A DNA stretch of 64,000 bases from Paenibacillus chitinolyticus NBRC 15660 (lineage in GTDB: Bacteria; Bacillota; Bacilli; Paenibacillales; NBRC-103111), in the NCBI RefSeq assembly GCF_000739915.1, contig NZ_BBJT01000001.1, positions 1-64,000 of the forward strand, in the 5' to 3' direction. The notes below the pieces were generated by a model, which searched no databases, was not told the DNA's origin, and saw only the letters and a list, made by a program, of their open reading frames with translations. Shown here one piece after another: positions 25,273-37,697 of this stretch. Position 1 is the stretch's first letter. Each line of letters starts with the position of its first letter. A program made the translations under genes and the position numbers.

Positions 25273-26559
25273 TTATTCCTGTACGGCCCGGATCTCCTCG
25301 ATGCCGTTCATGTATTTTCTCAGTGCCTCGGGAATACGGATCGAGCCGTCCTCCCGCTGATGATTCTCAAGCAGCGGAATCAGAATACGCGGCGAAGCGA
25401 CCGCGGTGTTGTTCAGCGTATAGGCGTACGTCAGCCGTCCTTCCGCATTGCGGTAGCGGATGTTCGAACGCCGTGCCTGGAAGTCAAGCAGGTTGGACGA
25501 CGAATGCGTTTCCCCGTAGGCATTCCGGCTCGGCATCCAGGTTTCGATGTCGACCTGTTTATACGTTTTTTGCCCCATATCTCCGCAGCAAACCGCCACG
25601 ACCCGGTACGGCAGCTCGAGCAGCCGCATCAACTCTTCCGCGTTTTCAGTAATCTCCCGCAGCAGCTCATCCGATTTCTCCAGACTGTTCTCGCAAATGA
25701 CGACTTGCTCCACCTTGGCGAATTGATGGACGCGATACAGTCCGTGGACGTCTCTTCCGGCCGATCCGACTTCACTCCGGAAGCAGAGGGAGACGGCCGC
25801 CATCTTTACAGGCTCGGCAAGATCCACGATTTCATTGCTATAGTAGGAGACAAGCGGGACCTCCGAGGTGCCGACCAGCCATTTGTCTTCTTCGGCCAGC
25901 TTGAAAGTCTGATCTTCCCCGAGGGGAAAGTAGCCCGTGTTCAGAAGGGCATCCCCGCGCGCCATCAGCGGCACGTCCACGGGCATAAAGCCTTTCTCCG
26001 TGAGCAGGTCCAGAGCAAGCTGCTGAACCGCCCGGTGCAGCAGAACTCCCGCGCCCGTCAAATAATACTGACGGGGGCCGGCTGTTTTCACGCCGCGAGG
26101 GATGTCGATCATGCGATGAAGGTTTCCCAGCGCTACGTGATCCTTCGGCTCGAACGCGAAGTCGGGGAGAGTGCCTGCCCGGTACAGCTCGATATTGTCT
26201 TTGTCGGACTGTCCGGCCGGCGTATCGGGCGACACGGGATTCGGCACGCGCAGCATTGCCGCCGTGTACGCCTGATCGGTTAACCGGTACGCCGCCTCCA
26301 AATCGTTCAGACGCAGATGAATGTCCTTCACCGCTTGCTTCTTGCGTGCGGCCTCGGGCTGATTGCCCTGCTTAAGAAGCATGCCGATTTCTTCGGTAAG
26401 TGCATTGCGCGACTGCCGCAGCCCCTCGATCTCGGCCAGTCGGCTCCGCCGCGCCTCATCCAGTTCCAGAAGCTCCGGGATGGAAACTTCGATTCCTTTG
26501 TGCCGGGCTGCGTACTCGACTTCCGCTTGATGGGCCCGTATCCATTTTACGTCTAACAT
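25273..26559 (-). CDS. serS: Seryl-tRNA synthetase
   Basis: 428 residues, the standard bacterial length. An N-terminal two-helix coiled-coil arm (about 30-105) binds the long variable arm of tRNA-Ser, and the class II catalytic core follows with motif 2 (CFRSEVGSAGRDVHGLYRVHQF) and motif 3 (VASPRILIPLLENHQ). It charges tRNA-Ser and, as the precursor of Sec-tRNA, tRNA-Sec where present. The ATG at 26559 has AAAAGGAG 8 bases ahead. It is controlled by a T-box leader. Confidence 0.97.
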   Translation of the reverse strand: MLDVKWIRAHQAEVEYAARHKGIEVSIPELLELDEARRSRLAEIEGLRQSRNALTEEIGMLLKQGNQPEAARKKQAVKDIHLRLNDLEAAYRLTDQAYTAAMLRVPNPVSPDTPAGQSDKDNIELYRAGTLPDFAFEPKDHVALGNLHRMIDIPRGVKTAGPRQYYLTGAGVLLHRAVQQLALDLLTEKGFMPVDVPLMARGDALLNTGYFPLGEDQTFKLAEEDKWLVGTSEVPLVSYYSNEIVDLAEPVKMAAVSLCFRSEVGSAGRDVHGLYRVHQFAKVEQVVICENSLEKSDELLREITENAEELMRLLELPYRVVAVCCGDMGQKTYKQVDIETWMPSRNAYGETHSSSNLLDFQARRSNIRYRNAEGRLTYAYTLNNTAVASPRILIPLLENHQREDGSIRIPEALRKYMNGIEEIRAVQE

Positions 26560-26574
26560 GGCACCGCACTCCTT

Positions 26575-26798
26575 TTTTTTGGGTATACAAAAAGCGCCCG
26601 TCGTCTTCATGGGACGAGGAGCGCTTTTATGTTCTCGCGGTGCCACCCAAATTGACCGGACGTTTGCGGCGCCCGATCCACTTTAGTTCCGCGGTAACGG
26701 GCGGACCCGGTTAACTTAGGGGAAGCGCCGTGCTTCTCCTTGGCGAAAACGCCTCCGAGTTGGATTCTCTTCACGGGCGTGATACCGATATCAATGAT
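26575..26798 (-). promoter_or_regulatory. T-box leader of serS
   Basis: On the minus strand the T-box TGGGTGGCACCGCG maps to 26636-26649. It is preceded by the conserved stem III region (GTCCGCCCGTTACCGCGG) and followed by the terminator AAAGCGC...GCGCTTT (26589-26628). The leader is about 240 bases from its promoter. I did not identify the serine specifier with certainty; a TCC triplet lies in GAGAATCCAAC. Confidence 0.9.
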
Positions 26799-26805
26799 TT
26801 TGCTA

Positions 26806-26834
26806 AGTATATACCAGGTCCGCGCAGGTTTCAA
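26806..26834 (-). promoter_or_regulatory. Sigma-A promoter of the serS leader
   Basis: TTGAAA and TATACT on the minus strand with a 17-base spacer, about 8 bases before the T-box leader. Confidence 0.7.
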
Positions 26835-26903
26835 CCCCCATCCGCCGACATCGGACGGAAACCCGGATTGCACGCTCCACTGTTGCGCGGAAAAAATTCA
26901 ATA

Positions 26904-26932
26904 TTGACAGGAGTGGCGAAAGGCGGTATATT
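26904..26932 (+). promoter_or_regulatory. Sigma-A promoter of the zinc operon
   Basis: TTGACA (26904-26909) and TATATT (26927-26932) with a 17-base spacer. The Zur-like operator starts about 10 bases after the -10 box. Confidence 0.7.
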
Positions 26933-26941
26933 TTCCGTTAT

Positions 26942-26960
26942 ACGTAATCGTAACGATTAC
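26942..26960 (+). promoter_or_regulatory. Zur-type operator
   Basis: GTAATCGT-A-ACGATTAC (26944-26960) is palindromic except for its centre base. The overlapping ACGTAATCGTAACGA (26942-26956) matches 11 of 14 fixed positions of the Bacillus Zur box TCGTAATNATTACGA. Its position at the transcription start implies repression by zinc-loaded Zur. The genes behind it, a COG0523 GTPase and zinc-free L33, are classic Zur targets. Confidence 0.75.
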
Positions 26961-27021
26961 TATTAAAGAGGGGCGAGAAAGTCGTTTGCTCTTACATAGC
27001 GGGGTTGAAAAGGAGACGAAA

Positions 27022-27063
27022 ATGCTGATCGCCGCTTTAACGAGGCGGAATTCGGTATCGTGA
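27022..27063 (+). CDS. Possible 13-codon leader peptide
   Basis: An ATG with AAAAGGAG 6 bases ahead opens a 13-codon frame (MLIAALTRRNSVS) between the Zur operator and the GTPase gene. It may be a leader peptide or chance; no metal ligands are present. Confidence 0.25.
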   Translation: MLIAALTRRNSVS

Positions 27064-27098
27064 CATGCTAATAAGTATCAATAAAGGAGTGCGAAGAA

Positions 27099-28307
27099 AT
27101 GGATAACAAAATACCCGTGACGGTCTTAAGCGGCTACCTGGGTGCCGGAAAAACAACGCTGTTGAATCATGTGCTGAATAACCGGGACGGCTTAAAGGTG
27201 GCCGTTATCGTCAATGATTTGAGCGAAGTCAACGTGGATGCGGATCTGATCCGAGACGGCGGGGGGATTTCACGGACGAACGAAAGCCTCGTCGAGATGT
27301 CCAACGGCTGCATCTGCTGCACCCTGCGTGACGATCTGCTGAAAGAAGTGGAGCGGCTGGCGAAAGAAAACCGGTTCGATTACATTCTGATCGAATCGAC
27401 CGGGGTGGGAGAACCGCTGCCTGTAGCTCAGACGTTTACTTATATCGATGAGGAGCAGGACATCGATCTGACCCGGTACTGCCGTCTGGACACGATGGTT
27501 ACGGTCGTGGACGCTTTCCGGTTCTGGCATGACTACGCTTCGGGAGAAACGCTGCTGGACCGCAATCAGGCCGTCAGCGACGACGACAATCGGGACGTGG
27601 TCGATCTGCTCATCGACCAGATCGAATTTTGCGACGTGCTTGTGCTTAACAAATGCGACAGGATCGATCCGGACGAGCTTCTGGAGCTGGAACGCGTTCT
27701 CCGTTCCCTCCAGCCGAAAGCGAAATTCATCCGGTCCGTTATGGGCGAGGTGGCACCGGCCGAGATTTTGAACACGAATTTGTTCAATTTCGAGGAGGCC
27801 AGCACTTCCGCGGGCTGGATAAGGGAAATGGAGAAGGAGGAGCATACGCCTGAAACCGACGAGTACGGAATTTCTTCTTTCGTGTACGAGCGCGCCCTGC
27901 CCTTCGAGCCCCGGCGTCTCAAAAGCTGGATGGAGGACTGGCCGGCCGAAATCGTGAGAGCCAAAGGAATCATGTGGCTCGCTACCCGGAACAAGTTCGC
28001 CCAGAATCTCAGCCAGGCGGGGCTTTCGATCCGGTTCGGACCGGCGGGCTACTGGGTGGCCGCGCTCCCCGAAACGGAGAAACAGGCAATCCTTGCCGAA
28101 GAAGGAGATTCCATACCGCACTGGGACCCCGTTTACGGTGATCGCCTCAACAAAGTGGTGTTTATCGGGCTTGATCTGGATCAAGAGGAAATTGTCCGTT
28201 CCCTGGACGCCTGTCTGCTGACCGAGGAAGAAATGCGGAGCGACTGGAGCCGGTTTGCGGATGAACTGCCTAATCTGGTCGGTGAGCTGAACGAGGCCTC
28301 TATTTAA
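27099..28307 (+). CDS. COG0523 / CobW-family zinc metallochaperone GTPase (ZagA/YciC-like)
   Basis: 402 residues. The GTPase domain has Walker [10 protein letters not shown] (12-20), the metal-binding C71-x-C73-C74 motif (NGCICC), ESTGVGEP and LNKCD (guanine specificity). The CobW C-terminal domain follows (about 250-385). Members hand zinc to client enzymes under zinc starvation; Bacillus ZagA serves the folate enzyme FolE. A Zur box at the promoter and the zinc-independent L33 gene 37 bases downstream support a zinc-limitation role. AAAGGAG precedes the ATG. The precise client is unknown. Confidence 0.93.
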   Translation: MDNKIPVTVLSGYLGAGKTTLLNHVLNNRDGLKVAVIVNDLSEVNVDADLIRDGGGISRTNESLVEMSNGCICCTLRDDLLKEVERLAKENRFDYILIESTGVGEPLPVAQTFTYIDEEQDIDLTRYCRLDTMVTVVDAFRFWHDYASGETLLDRNQAVSDDDNRDVVDLLIDQIEFCDVLVLNKCDRIDPDELLELERVLRSLQPKAKFIRSVMGEVAPAEILNTNLFNFEEASTSAGWIREMEKEEHTPETDEYGISSFVYERALPFEPRRLKSWMEDWPAEIVRAKGIMWLATRNKFAQNLSQAGLSIRFGPAGYWVAALPETEKQAILAEEGDSIPHWDPVYGDRLNKVVFIGLDLDQEEIVRSLDACLLTEEEMRSDWSRFADELPNLVGELNEASI

Positions 28308-28344
28308 ACGAAACAGGAAGAGTATAAGGAGGAGGTGAATGGGC

Positions 28345-28494
28345 ATGAGAGTGACGGTTACGCTGGCGTGCACGGAAACGGGCGATCGCAACTATACGAC
28401 GACGAAAAACAAGAAAACTCAGCCGAACCGGCTGGAACTGCGCAAATACTGTCCGCGCCTTAAGCGCCACACGCTGCACAGGGAAACGCGCTGA
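28345..28494 (+). CDS. rpmG: Ribosomal protein L33, zinc-independent paralogue
   Basis: 49 residues beginning [17 protein letters not shown] and ending KHTLHRE-like (RHTLHRETR). The two CxxC pairs of zinc-binding L33 are broken (CTET and CPRL), which marks the C-minus form. In Bacillus such zinc-free paralogues replace the zinc protein in ribosomes and free zinc during starvation, under Zur. It shares the operon with the COG0523 GTPase. AAGGAGGAGGTG lies 7 bases ahead; an in-frame ATG at 28339 is too close to it. Confidence 0.93.
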   Translation: MRVTVTLACTETGDRNYTTTKNKKTQPNRLELRKYCPRLKRHTLHRETR

Positions 28495-28543
28495 AGAAAC
28501 GGCATCAAATCAATACATGGAGAGCATCTCCTGATTTTGGATG

Positions 28544-28572
28544 AAAAAGAGCGGGTGACCGCTCTTTTTTTT
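28544..28572 (+). terminator. Terminator of the zinc operon
   Basis: AAAAAGAGCGG-GTGA-CCGCTC followed by nine Ts. Confidence 0.92.
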
Positions 28573-28623
28573 GTTTAAAGGTATAGTAGACATGGCCTCA
28601 GCTAAGAGAGAGAAGGGTTGACG

Positions 28624-30246
28624 ATGGAAAAGCCGAAAGATACGGAACAAACTTCCTGTGAGGACGCGGCAGCGGTGCGGGAGGGAATTAAAAATTTGAT
28701 TAATTACCTGCTTTCCCGGGGTCCGGTGGATAAGGTGATCGACGGGGCTCGGCAGGCCGTGGATTTCGCCTCCGCTAACATTCCGTTCGAGGCGGCTGCC
28801 CGTTACCGGCAGGAAATCGGGGGCATTTTTACGAGTTATGAGCAGCTTCTGTCTATCCCCGGCGTCGGGCGGGAGGTAATCGAAGAACTGGGTTCATATG
28901 TGAGGGGCCTGGATCTGGCCAAGCTGAACGCCCTGCTGCCGCAGACAACGTCCGGTAACAGGGTCGAAGCCTACGTGAACGGTCCGGACTGCCTGCGTAT
29001 CCTGCTGGACGAGATCGGGAAAGCGGAGCGGTATATCCATTTTTCCGTGATGCTGTTTTTTAACGACCAATCCGGGAAAAAAATCGCCGGAGCGCTGCTG
29101 GATGCGCTGAAGCGGGGCGTCAAAGTCCGGCTGATGGCCGATTTCGGAATTACCGCCTTGGGGTACGACAAGAACCTCGACGTGGGGAATCTGGAGGAAG
29201 TGATCAAAAAGCTCGAAGAAGCCGGAGGACAGGTCATCAATACGTTTAAAACGTGCTACGGCAAAGAAGAATGGCCCGCCAAGAGAGCGGAGCTGGCTTC
29301 CCGGGGAGTGCCCGAAAGCAGCCTGTTTCTCCAGGATTACGTTCAGGAGCAGATGACGATGGGAGTCAACGTGGTGAATCACCGCAAGTTTATGATTGTC
29401 GACGGAATCAGCTCCGTTGTCGGCTCCGTGAACGTAGGGGATCAATATTTGTTCGATACGCCGGTTTTGAACGATGCCGAACCAATTTATGCGGAAGGGG
29501 ACAGGGAGCCGAGGCTTGGCGTACCGGCCCGGGAAGAAGAGTGGCACGACGGATGTTTCCGAATCCGGGGAGCCGCAGCGTTAACGCTGAACCGGATCTT
29601 CTCCTTTCAATGGACGGTGCTTGGCGGCGACGTTTTCGATCCCGAAGATTCTTTCTACAAGCCGGAGACGGATATGCGCTTCGGTGATGAAGAATGCACG
29701 CTGTACGCGAGCTTTCCCGGGAATCCGGTGAACGTGATCCAGCAGTATTATTTGTCCCTGCTCACGTATGCCGGTGACGAAACGGTGATCGTCAATCCGT
29801 ACCTGATCGACCAAGCCTTCTGGGACGAGCTGAAAAGCCTGGATGAGCAGAGGTCGGGGTGCATCGCGTTATGCAATCCCCTGCGTGTAAACGACCATCC
29901 GACCAACGGTTCGGCGGTGCGCAGCAACATGTACGAGCCTTTTCTCAAAGGCGTGGCTTTCTATGACTACAGCCATACGGAGCGATTTTCTCATTGGAAA
30001 ATCACCTATGACAAACGGTCCGGCTGCGTGTTTCACGGTTCCTACAATATTAATGAGCGAAGCGCCTGCCACGATTTCGAGCTGGGGGTGTTGGTCAAAG
30101 GCAGATCGTTTGCGGACCAAGTGAAAAAAATGATCGACTATGATTTGAGCGTATCGGAGAAAATCTCCGGGCCGGAAACCTTTTTCAAATATCCCGCCCT
30201 GCATCCATCTACGTATTGGAACAAACTGACGCAAAATTTTACCTGA
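28624..30246 (+). CDS. Phospholipase D-superfamily protein with two HKD motifs
   Basis: About 540 residues. The catalytic motifs are His253-x-Lys255-x4-Asp260 (NHRKFMIVDG) and His457-x-Lys459-x4-Asp464 (SHWKITYDK), each followed by GS.N. This is the two-motif architecture of cardiolipin synthases and related phosphatidyltransferases. Unlike cardiolipin synthases it has no N-terminal membrane helices. Instead it carries a soluble helical head with a helix-hairpin-helix-like LLSIPGVGREVIEELG (about 75-92). It probably acts on phospholipid head groups or another phosphodiester, and the substrate is unknown. The start is ATG 28624 with AGAAGGG ahead; an upstream TTG at 28618 is less well placed. 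Confidence 0.85.
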   Translation: MEKPKDTEQTSCEDAAAVREGIKNLINYLLSRGPVDKVIDGARQAVDFASANIPFEAAARYRQEIGGIFTSYEQLLSIPGVGREVIEELGSYVRGLDLAKLNALLPQTTSGNRVEAYVNGPDCLRILLDEIGKAERYIHFSVMLFFNDQSGKKIAGALLDALKRGVKVRLMADFGITALGYDKNLDVGNLEEVIKKLEEAGGQVINTFKTCYGKEEWPAKRAELASRGVPESSLFLQDYVQEQMTMGVNVVNHRKFMIVDGISSVVGSVNVGDQYLFDTPVLNDAEPIYAEGDREPRLGVPAREEEWHDGCFRIRGAAALTLNRIFSFQWTVLGGDVFDPEDSFYKPETDMRFGDEECTLYASFPGNPVNVIQQYYLSLLTYAGDETVIVNPYLIDQAFWDELKSLDEQRSGCIALCNPLRVNDHPTNGSAVRSNMYEPFLKGVAFYDYSHTERFSHWKITYDKRSGCVFHGSYNINERSACHDFELGVLVKGRSFADQVKKMIDYDLSVSEKISGPETFFKYPALHPSTYWNKLTQNFT

Positions 30247-30447
30247 CCGGGTGGAAGGGATTGAAGGAACTGACGGAACGGTCCGAAGGGGACGCACGGG
30301 GTTTACGGGACATACGGTTCGAACGGGTTGAACGGTAAGAATGACGGGGCTTCCTGCCCGGGATTCCTCGCGCGATTACATGCAGTCTGGCGGCTCTGCG
30401 TACGATACGACGGGTGCATCACTTGAAACGGTTTAGCGTCACAAAAT

Positions 30448-30488
30448 AAGAGCGGCGCCTTCCGTCGGTTAACGGGAGGGCCGCTCTT
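30448..30488. terminator. Terminator between PLD-like and LPMO genes
   Basis: AAGAGCGGC and GCCGCTCTT form a 9-bp stem with a structured loop. A-rich and CTTCTTCG flanks suit both convergent genes. The remainder of 30247-30532 shows only GC-rich sequence with scattered GAACGG repeats and no gene. Confidence 0.65.
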
Positions 30489-30532
30489 CTTCGTTCAAAA
30501 GGGGCGGCGAGCAGGAGCGCTCGCACCGGAGT

Positions 30533-31885
30533 TTATTTTTTCAGCCACAAGGTCGGAACATTGGCAGGCTCCCAGCCGACCAGGGAAGTATGCGACTGCC
30601 TGCACTCGTATGTGCTGCCGTTATACGTTACGAGCGTGCCCGCCGTATAAACGGTGTTCGGGGCCCACGGAGCGGTTGCCGGAGGAGCGGAGGTCGTAGC
30701 GCTGACGGCATTGCTGTCAGCCGATTCGTTGCCGGCCGCATCGAAAGCGCGCACCGTGTACGTGTAAGCGGTACTGGCGCTCAATCCGCTAATCACGGTT
30801 TCCAGCGTTGTGCCGGAGACGGATTTTACGAGCGTGGCGCCTTGATAGACACGGTAGCCGGTTACACCGACATTGTCGGTGGAAGCGCCCCATTTAAGCG
30901 AAACGGACGAAGAAGTCGGCGAACCGACGACTTGCAGCCCGGACGGAGCGGTAGGCGCTGTCGTATCGGCTGCGGCCGCCGTTGTTTTGAACGTCACGGC
31001 GTTACTGGCAGCCGAGTCATTGCCGGCCGCGTCCGTGGCGCGGACCGTGAACGTATAGGACGTGTTCGCCGTCAAACCGGCCGCGTTGTAGCTTAGCGTC
31101 GTTCCGTTCGCAGTCGTACCGACGAGAGTGGAACCGTTATAAATCTTGTAGGCCGTCACTCCGACGTTATCCGTTGACGCGCTCCAGCTAATCGTCGCGC
31201 CGATCGCCGTAATGTTGGAAGCAGCCGCGTTTGACGGGGCTGTCGGTGCCGTTGTATCAGCCGGGCCGCCGCCGCCGAAATTGGCATCGATTACGTTGTA
31301 GAAGGCATTCTCCGTATCCGCGATTTCCCAAACGGCCAGAATGACCTGGTAACCCGTTCTGCTTGGCACATTACAGGTGTCCGTGTACGTGAATCCCGGT
31401 TGCTTTCCTTTGAAGTTAACGGAGCAGAAAGGCTGCAGATCGAAGGAAGCGCGGCTCAAAGGCGCGTTCGGATCCCAGTTCTGCTTGGTGATGTAATATT
31501 TCCAGCTTGTAGTCGCATGATTGGCTTCAATGGTCCATTTGAACGTATTCGTTCCCGAAGACATGTTCACTTTGGTCCAGCGTGTGGCCGATTGCTGATC
31601 CAGTTCCGGAAACAGGCCGCTTGCGCTGGCAATTTTGCCGTCCGCCGGGCCGGCTGCCGGGAATCCCTTGTAGGCTTCGAGACTTTGCGGCTCGTAAATG
31701 ATCGCACCGCAGTTTTTATTTTTGCCGGCAGCGCACAGGTAACCGCGGCTTCCCGGTGATTCGATGTATCCGTGCGCCGACGCTTTTTCGGTAAAAAGAA
31801 GCAGGCAGAACGCCAAAGCAAGTGCCAGTCCGCTTGCGATCAGACACTTGGCCAGGACGGGGTTGCGGAGCGAGATTGGGGTCAT
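30533..31885 (-). CDS. Secreted chitin-active lytic polysaccharide monooxygenase (AA10) with two FnIII and CBM5/12
   Basis: 450 residues. The signal peptide ends KASA before His38, which becomes the mature N-terminal histidine of the copper brace; the second brace His is in EANHATTSW. The AA10 domain spans about 38-215, two fibronectin III domains follow (each with ..TAPTAPS / TDNVGVT), and a C-terminal chitin-binding type 3 module ends the protein (WAPNTVYTAGTLVTY, ECRQSHTS). It oxidatively cleaves crystalline chitin outside the cell. ATG at 31885 has GGAGG 7 bases ahead. A TTG at 31963 behind AAAGGAGG would put 26 residues before the signal and is less likely. It is a paralogue of the gene at 40029. 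Confidence 0.93.
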   Translation of the reverse strand: MTPISLRNPVLAKCLIASGLALALAFCLLLFTEKASAHGYIESPGSRGYLCAAGKNKNCGAIIYEPQSLEAYKGFPAAGPADGKIASASGLFPELDQQSATRWTKVNMSSGTNTFKWTIEANHATTSWKYYITKQNWDPNAPLSRASFDLQPFCSVNFKGKQPGFTYTDTCNVPSRTGYQVILAVWEIADTENAFYNVIDANFGGGGPADTTAPTAPSNAAASNITAIGATISWSASTDNVGVTAYKIYNGSTLVGTTANGTTLSYNAAGLTANTSYTFTVRATDAAGNDSAASNAVTFKTTAAAADTTAPTAPSGLQVVGSPTSSSVSLKWGASTDNVGVTGYRVYQGATLVKSVSGTTLETVISGLSASTAYTYTVRAFDAAGNESADSNAVSATTSAPPATAPWAPNTVYTAGTLVTYNGSTYECRQSHTSLVGWEPANVPTLWLKK

Positions 31886-31966
31886 AATAGAGCCTCCTTG
31901 AATGGATTGGGGTTCGAATCGGAACGAAGGGACGCTGCGCACAAACGCTACTAAATTCGTCAATAA

Positions 31967-32037
31967 CCTCCTTTCGGTAAAACCGGATTTTTCGGACGAT
32001 TGCGTTCACAAGGCTGCCGGTCTGCCTCCTTTCGGTA
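31967..32037 (-). promoter_or_regulatory. Leader with two extra Shine-Dalgarno-like repeats
   Basis: TACCGAAAGGAGG occurs twice on the minus strand (31967-31979 and 32025-32037), upstream of the true ribosome site of the LPMO gene. GAAAGGAGG far upstream in a leader is the STAB-SD element known to stabilise Bacillus cry3A mRNA. A stabilising role here is inference. Confidence 0.45.
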
Positions 32038-32046
32038 GGGGTGTTA

Positions 32047-32070
32047 TATAAACTCTCGTAAGAGCTTATA
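32047..32070 (-). promoter_or_regulatory. Conserved leader hairpin/dyad of LPMO gene 1
   Basis: TATAAGCTCT-TACG-AGAGTTTATA on the minus strand can pair over 10 positions with one G-U. The paralogous gene has the same dyad with a compensated pair. Confidence 0.55.
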
Positions 32071-32090
32071 CCGGGTTCGAATGCAGGATT

Positions 32091-32104
32091 TTAAAACGCT
32101 TACA
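32091..32104 (-). promoter_or_regulatory. CcpA cre-like site of LPMO gene 1
   Basis: TGTAAGCGTTTTAA on the minus strand differs from the cre consensus TGNAARCGNWWWCA at one position. Carbon catabolite control of chitin use would be expected. Confidence 0.5.
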
Positions 32105-32255
32105 TAAAACGGGGAGGAGACTTACAAAGTAAGCTCCATGGAAACGGATGATCCTTTTATAACTAAAATATACATCATTTACCATGACGTCTCAATCATT
32201 TATTTCTAAATAATCGAGGGAAAAAGAAAAGGGGCGAACGAAGGCATAAATCGCT

Positions 32256-33194
32256 TCAAGTCGCGCGGATCAACAGCAGCTCGTAAGTAACCGGGATACG
32301 TCCCTGTGTGCCGAAATCCTTTTCGTAGTGTTCAAACATGCCGCCGAAAAGCCGTCTGGGGCTCAGGCCCGGCACCTGTAAGGCGTTAGTCGTGCTTGCG
32401 CCGAGAGCTTTCACGCTTTTTAAGAAGAGGGCGACATTGGGAAAATACTCGGTCCGCACGAGGCGCGTCGTCCGAATCTCGCCGAAGCCTGCTTGACGAA
32501 GCATATCCGTCCACTGGTCCCCGCCATGAAAAGACAAACCGTGCCGCTGCGGCGGGACTTCCATAGACCGGTAAGCTTTGTCGAAAGAACGGTGCAGCTC
32601 GGTAAACGTAGCGGGGCCGAAGGTGGCGAACATCAACTTGCCGCCGGGCTTCAGGAGCCTGCGCAGGTGAAACAGCGTCTGCACAGGGCGGGTGAACCAC
32701 TGGAAGCAGGCGCTGGAAGCGATCAGCCCGTAAGAAGAAGCGGGCGCATCGGCGGCCCATTTCTCGATATCCGCCTGGAGGAACCGGACTGAGTCGGGCC
32801 GGGTGTCCGGGAATTCGGGCGAAGCAGACGCCGTCGCCGAAGATTCCCGGGGAGCGGCGGACCCGCGATCACTTCGCCCGCTGCGGGCGTCCAGCCGGTT
32901 TTTCGCCGCTTCCAGCATGGCGGGCGAGAGATCGGCCGCGGTCATTTCGCCGCCGGGCGGCAGCAAAGCTGCCAGCCGCTCCGTGAGCAGGCCCGTGCCG
33001 CAGCCGATTTCCAGCACAGGCTGATGGTTTGCCGGAATACGGGCAAGCCGGCTGTGCGGCGGGGGCTGCAGCTCGTCTCGGATTAACTGGACAAGCTGCA
33101 CGGTCATATACCGCTGAACCGCGGCATTTTGGTCGTAAAGCCCGGCTGCGCTCCGGTCAAACTGGCGCCGGATTCTGCCGCTCAGATGAGTCAT
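32256..33194 (-). CDS. bioC: Malonyl-ACP O-methyltransferase BioC
   Basis: 312 residues, a Rossmann SAM methyltransferase with motif I VLEIGCGTGLLTE (about 62) and AADLSPAML. It matches BioC, which methylates malonyl-ACP so that fatty-acid synthesis can build pimelate for biotin. A Ser/Arg/Ala-rich insert (about 105-130) is unusual. It is last in the biotin operon, with its ATG 38 bases inside the preceding BioH-like gene and AAGGAG 8 bases ahead. No clear terminator follows; 32110-32255 is AT-rich non-coding. Confidence 0.88.
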   Translation of the reverse strand: MTHLSGRIRRQFDRSAAGLYDQNAAVQRYMTVQLVQLIRDELQPPPHSRLARIPANHQPVLEIGCGTGLLTERLAALLPPGGEMTAADLSPAMLEAAKNRLDARSGRSDRGSAAPRESSATASASPEFPDTRPDSVRFLQADIEKWAADAPASSYGLIASSACFQWFTRPVQTLFHLRRLLKPGGKLMFATFGPATFTELHRSFDKAYRSMEVPPQRHGLSFHGGDQWTDMLRQAGFGEIRTTRLVRTEYFPNVALFLKSVKALGASTTNALQVPGLSPRRLFGGMFEHYEKDFGTQGRIPVTYELLLIRAT

Positions 33195-34199
33195 TCCACC
33201 AGCTCCTTATCGTTTCGGCGGTTTGCCGTTCTTTCTGCAGAAAGGGAACATGGCCGCATCCGGCGGCTTCCACGAGCACGGCCTGCGGAACGCCCGCTAG
33301 TATTTCCAGTGCCGCGGCGTAAGGGCATATCTTATCGTGCGTACCGTGAATCAACAGGGCCGGGCAGCGAATGTCCGGCATCACGTCCCGCACATCCTCG
33401 GCGGCGAGAAGCTCAAGGCCGGCGATAAGCCCCGGCACGCTCCAACCGCTCGCTTCGGGAAGATTGGCGCCAAGTCCGTCCCGCCGCTCCTCTTTCGTGA
33501 ACATCTGCCTGCGGAACTGCTGCAGCACCCGGTCCGCATCTTGGCGGAGCGCCGGAATCATGGCCTGCACGGAAGCGGGAGCCCAGCCTGACTGCTGCTC
33601 GGCGGGCTGGCGTACAAAACACGCGGTAGCCCCGAACAGCACGAGTCCTGCCGCTAATCCTTCGGAAGCGAGCCGCAGGGCGAGCAGCCCCCCGAGTGAC
33701 CAGCCCGCGATCAGCAGAGGAGCCGGAGCCGCTCTCTCATGAGGCTCGCTGCACGGTTCGCCATGCGGTTCGCCGGCCCGGAGAGACAGAGCGAGGCGCC
33801 GGACCGACTCCGCGATAGCCTCGGGGGATTCCGCCAAGCCGTAATCCGCATAGAAATGGCGGAATTCCGGAAGCTCCCGACGGACATCAAGGAAGATGGC
33901 AGGGGGCATACTCCAGCCGCTGAGCCACAGGATCGAGCCGCTTTTTTCCGAGTAAGCCCCGGGACGTTCAGTATATTTACCCGGTTGGAGGCCAAACTCC
34001 GTGTCGATTGGTGTGGAGTGCTTTGCGCGCTGTTCTGCGCTTTGCTCGGCAACATGTCTATCTCCGTGCGTTGTGTTATGCCCCAAACCGCGAGCTGCGC
34101 TATTTGTGCTGCACTCCTCGCTAAGTTTTTCGCCGTGCTCTGCGCCTCGTTCCATCACCGGGTGAACGCCTCCGCCGGGCATTTGATAAGGGGCACGCT

Positions 34200-34203
<4 letters not shown>
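33157..34203 (-). CDS. BioH-like alpha/beta hydrolase of the biotin operon
   Basis: 348 residues. The alpha/beta-hydrolase core starts near residue 90 (ILWLSGWSMPP), with nucleophile Ser in GWSLGG, acid Asp in HGTHDKIC and His in GCGHVPF. Its place between bioF and bioC implies the job of BioH: hydrolysing pimeloyl-ACP methyl ester to stop chain elongation. The start overlaps the bioF stop as ATGA. An N-terminal extension of about 90 residues, hydrophilic and low in complexity (TTHGDRHVAEQSAEQRAKHS), is not part of the fold and is odd; either it is real or translation starts later. Confidence 0.8.
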
Positions 34204-37581
<3,378 letters not shown>

Positions 37582-37605
37582 TCGAACCGCATCCTTCCGT
37601 TTTAA

Positions 37606-37639
37606 TTGTCAACCTAATATGATAAATACAGGTTAACAA
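37606..37639 (-). promoter_or_regulatory. BirA operator of the biotin operon
   Basis: TTGTCAACC - 16 bases - GGTTAACAA, matching the Bacillus BirA operator (TTGTTAACC, 14-16 bp, GGTTAACAA) at all but one position, 25 bases upstream of bioA. Biotinoyl-AMP-bound BirA would repress the operon. Confidence 0.9.
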
Positions 37640-37697
37640 TATAACGTTCATTCGAAAATATCAAGTTCGCAGATAGACGGATAGAGGAGGCGAACGC

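Noticed and set aside
31886-31963. TTG start at 31963 for LPMO gene 1
   Set aside because: It would add 26 residues ahead of a normal signal peptide; the internal ATG has its own well-spaced GGAGG. The upstream SD is better read as a leader element.
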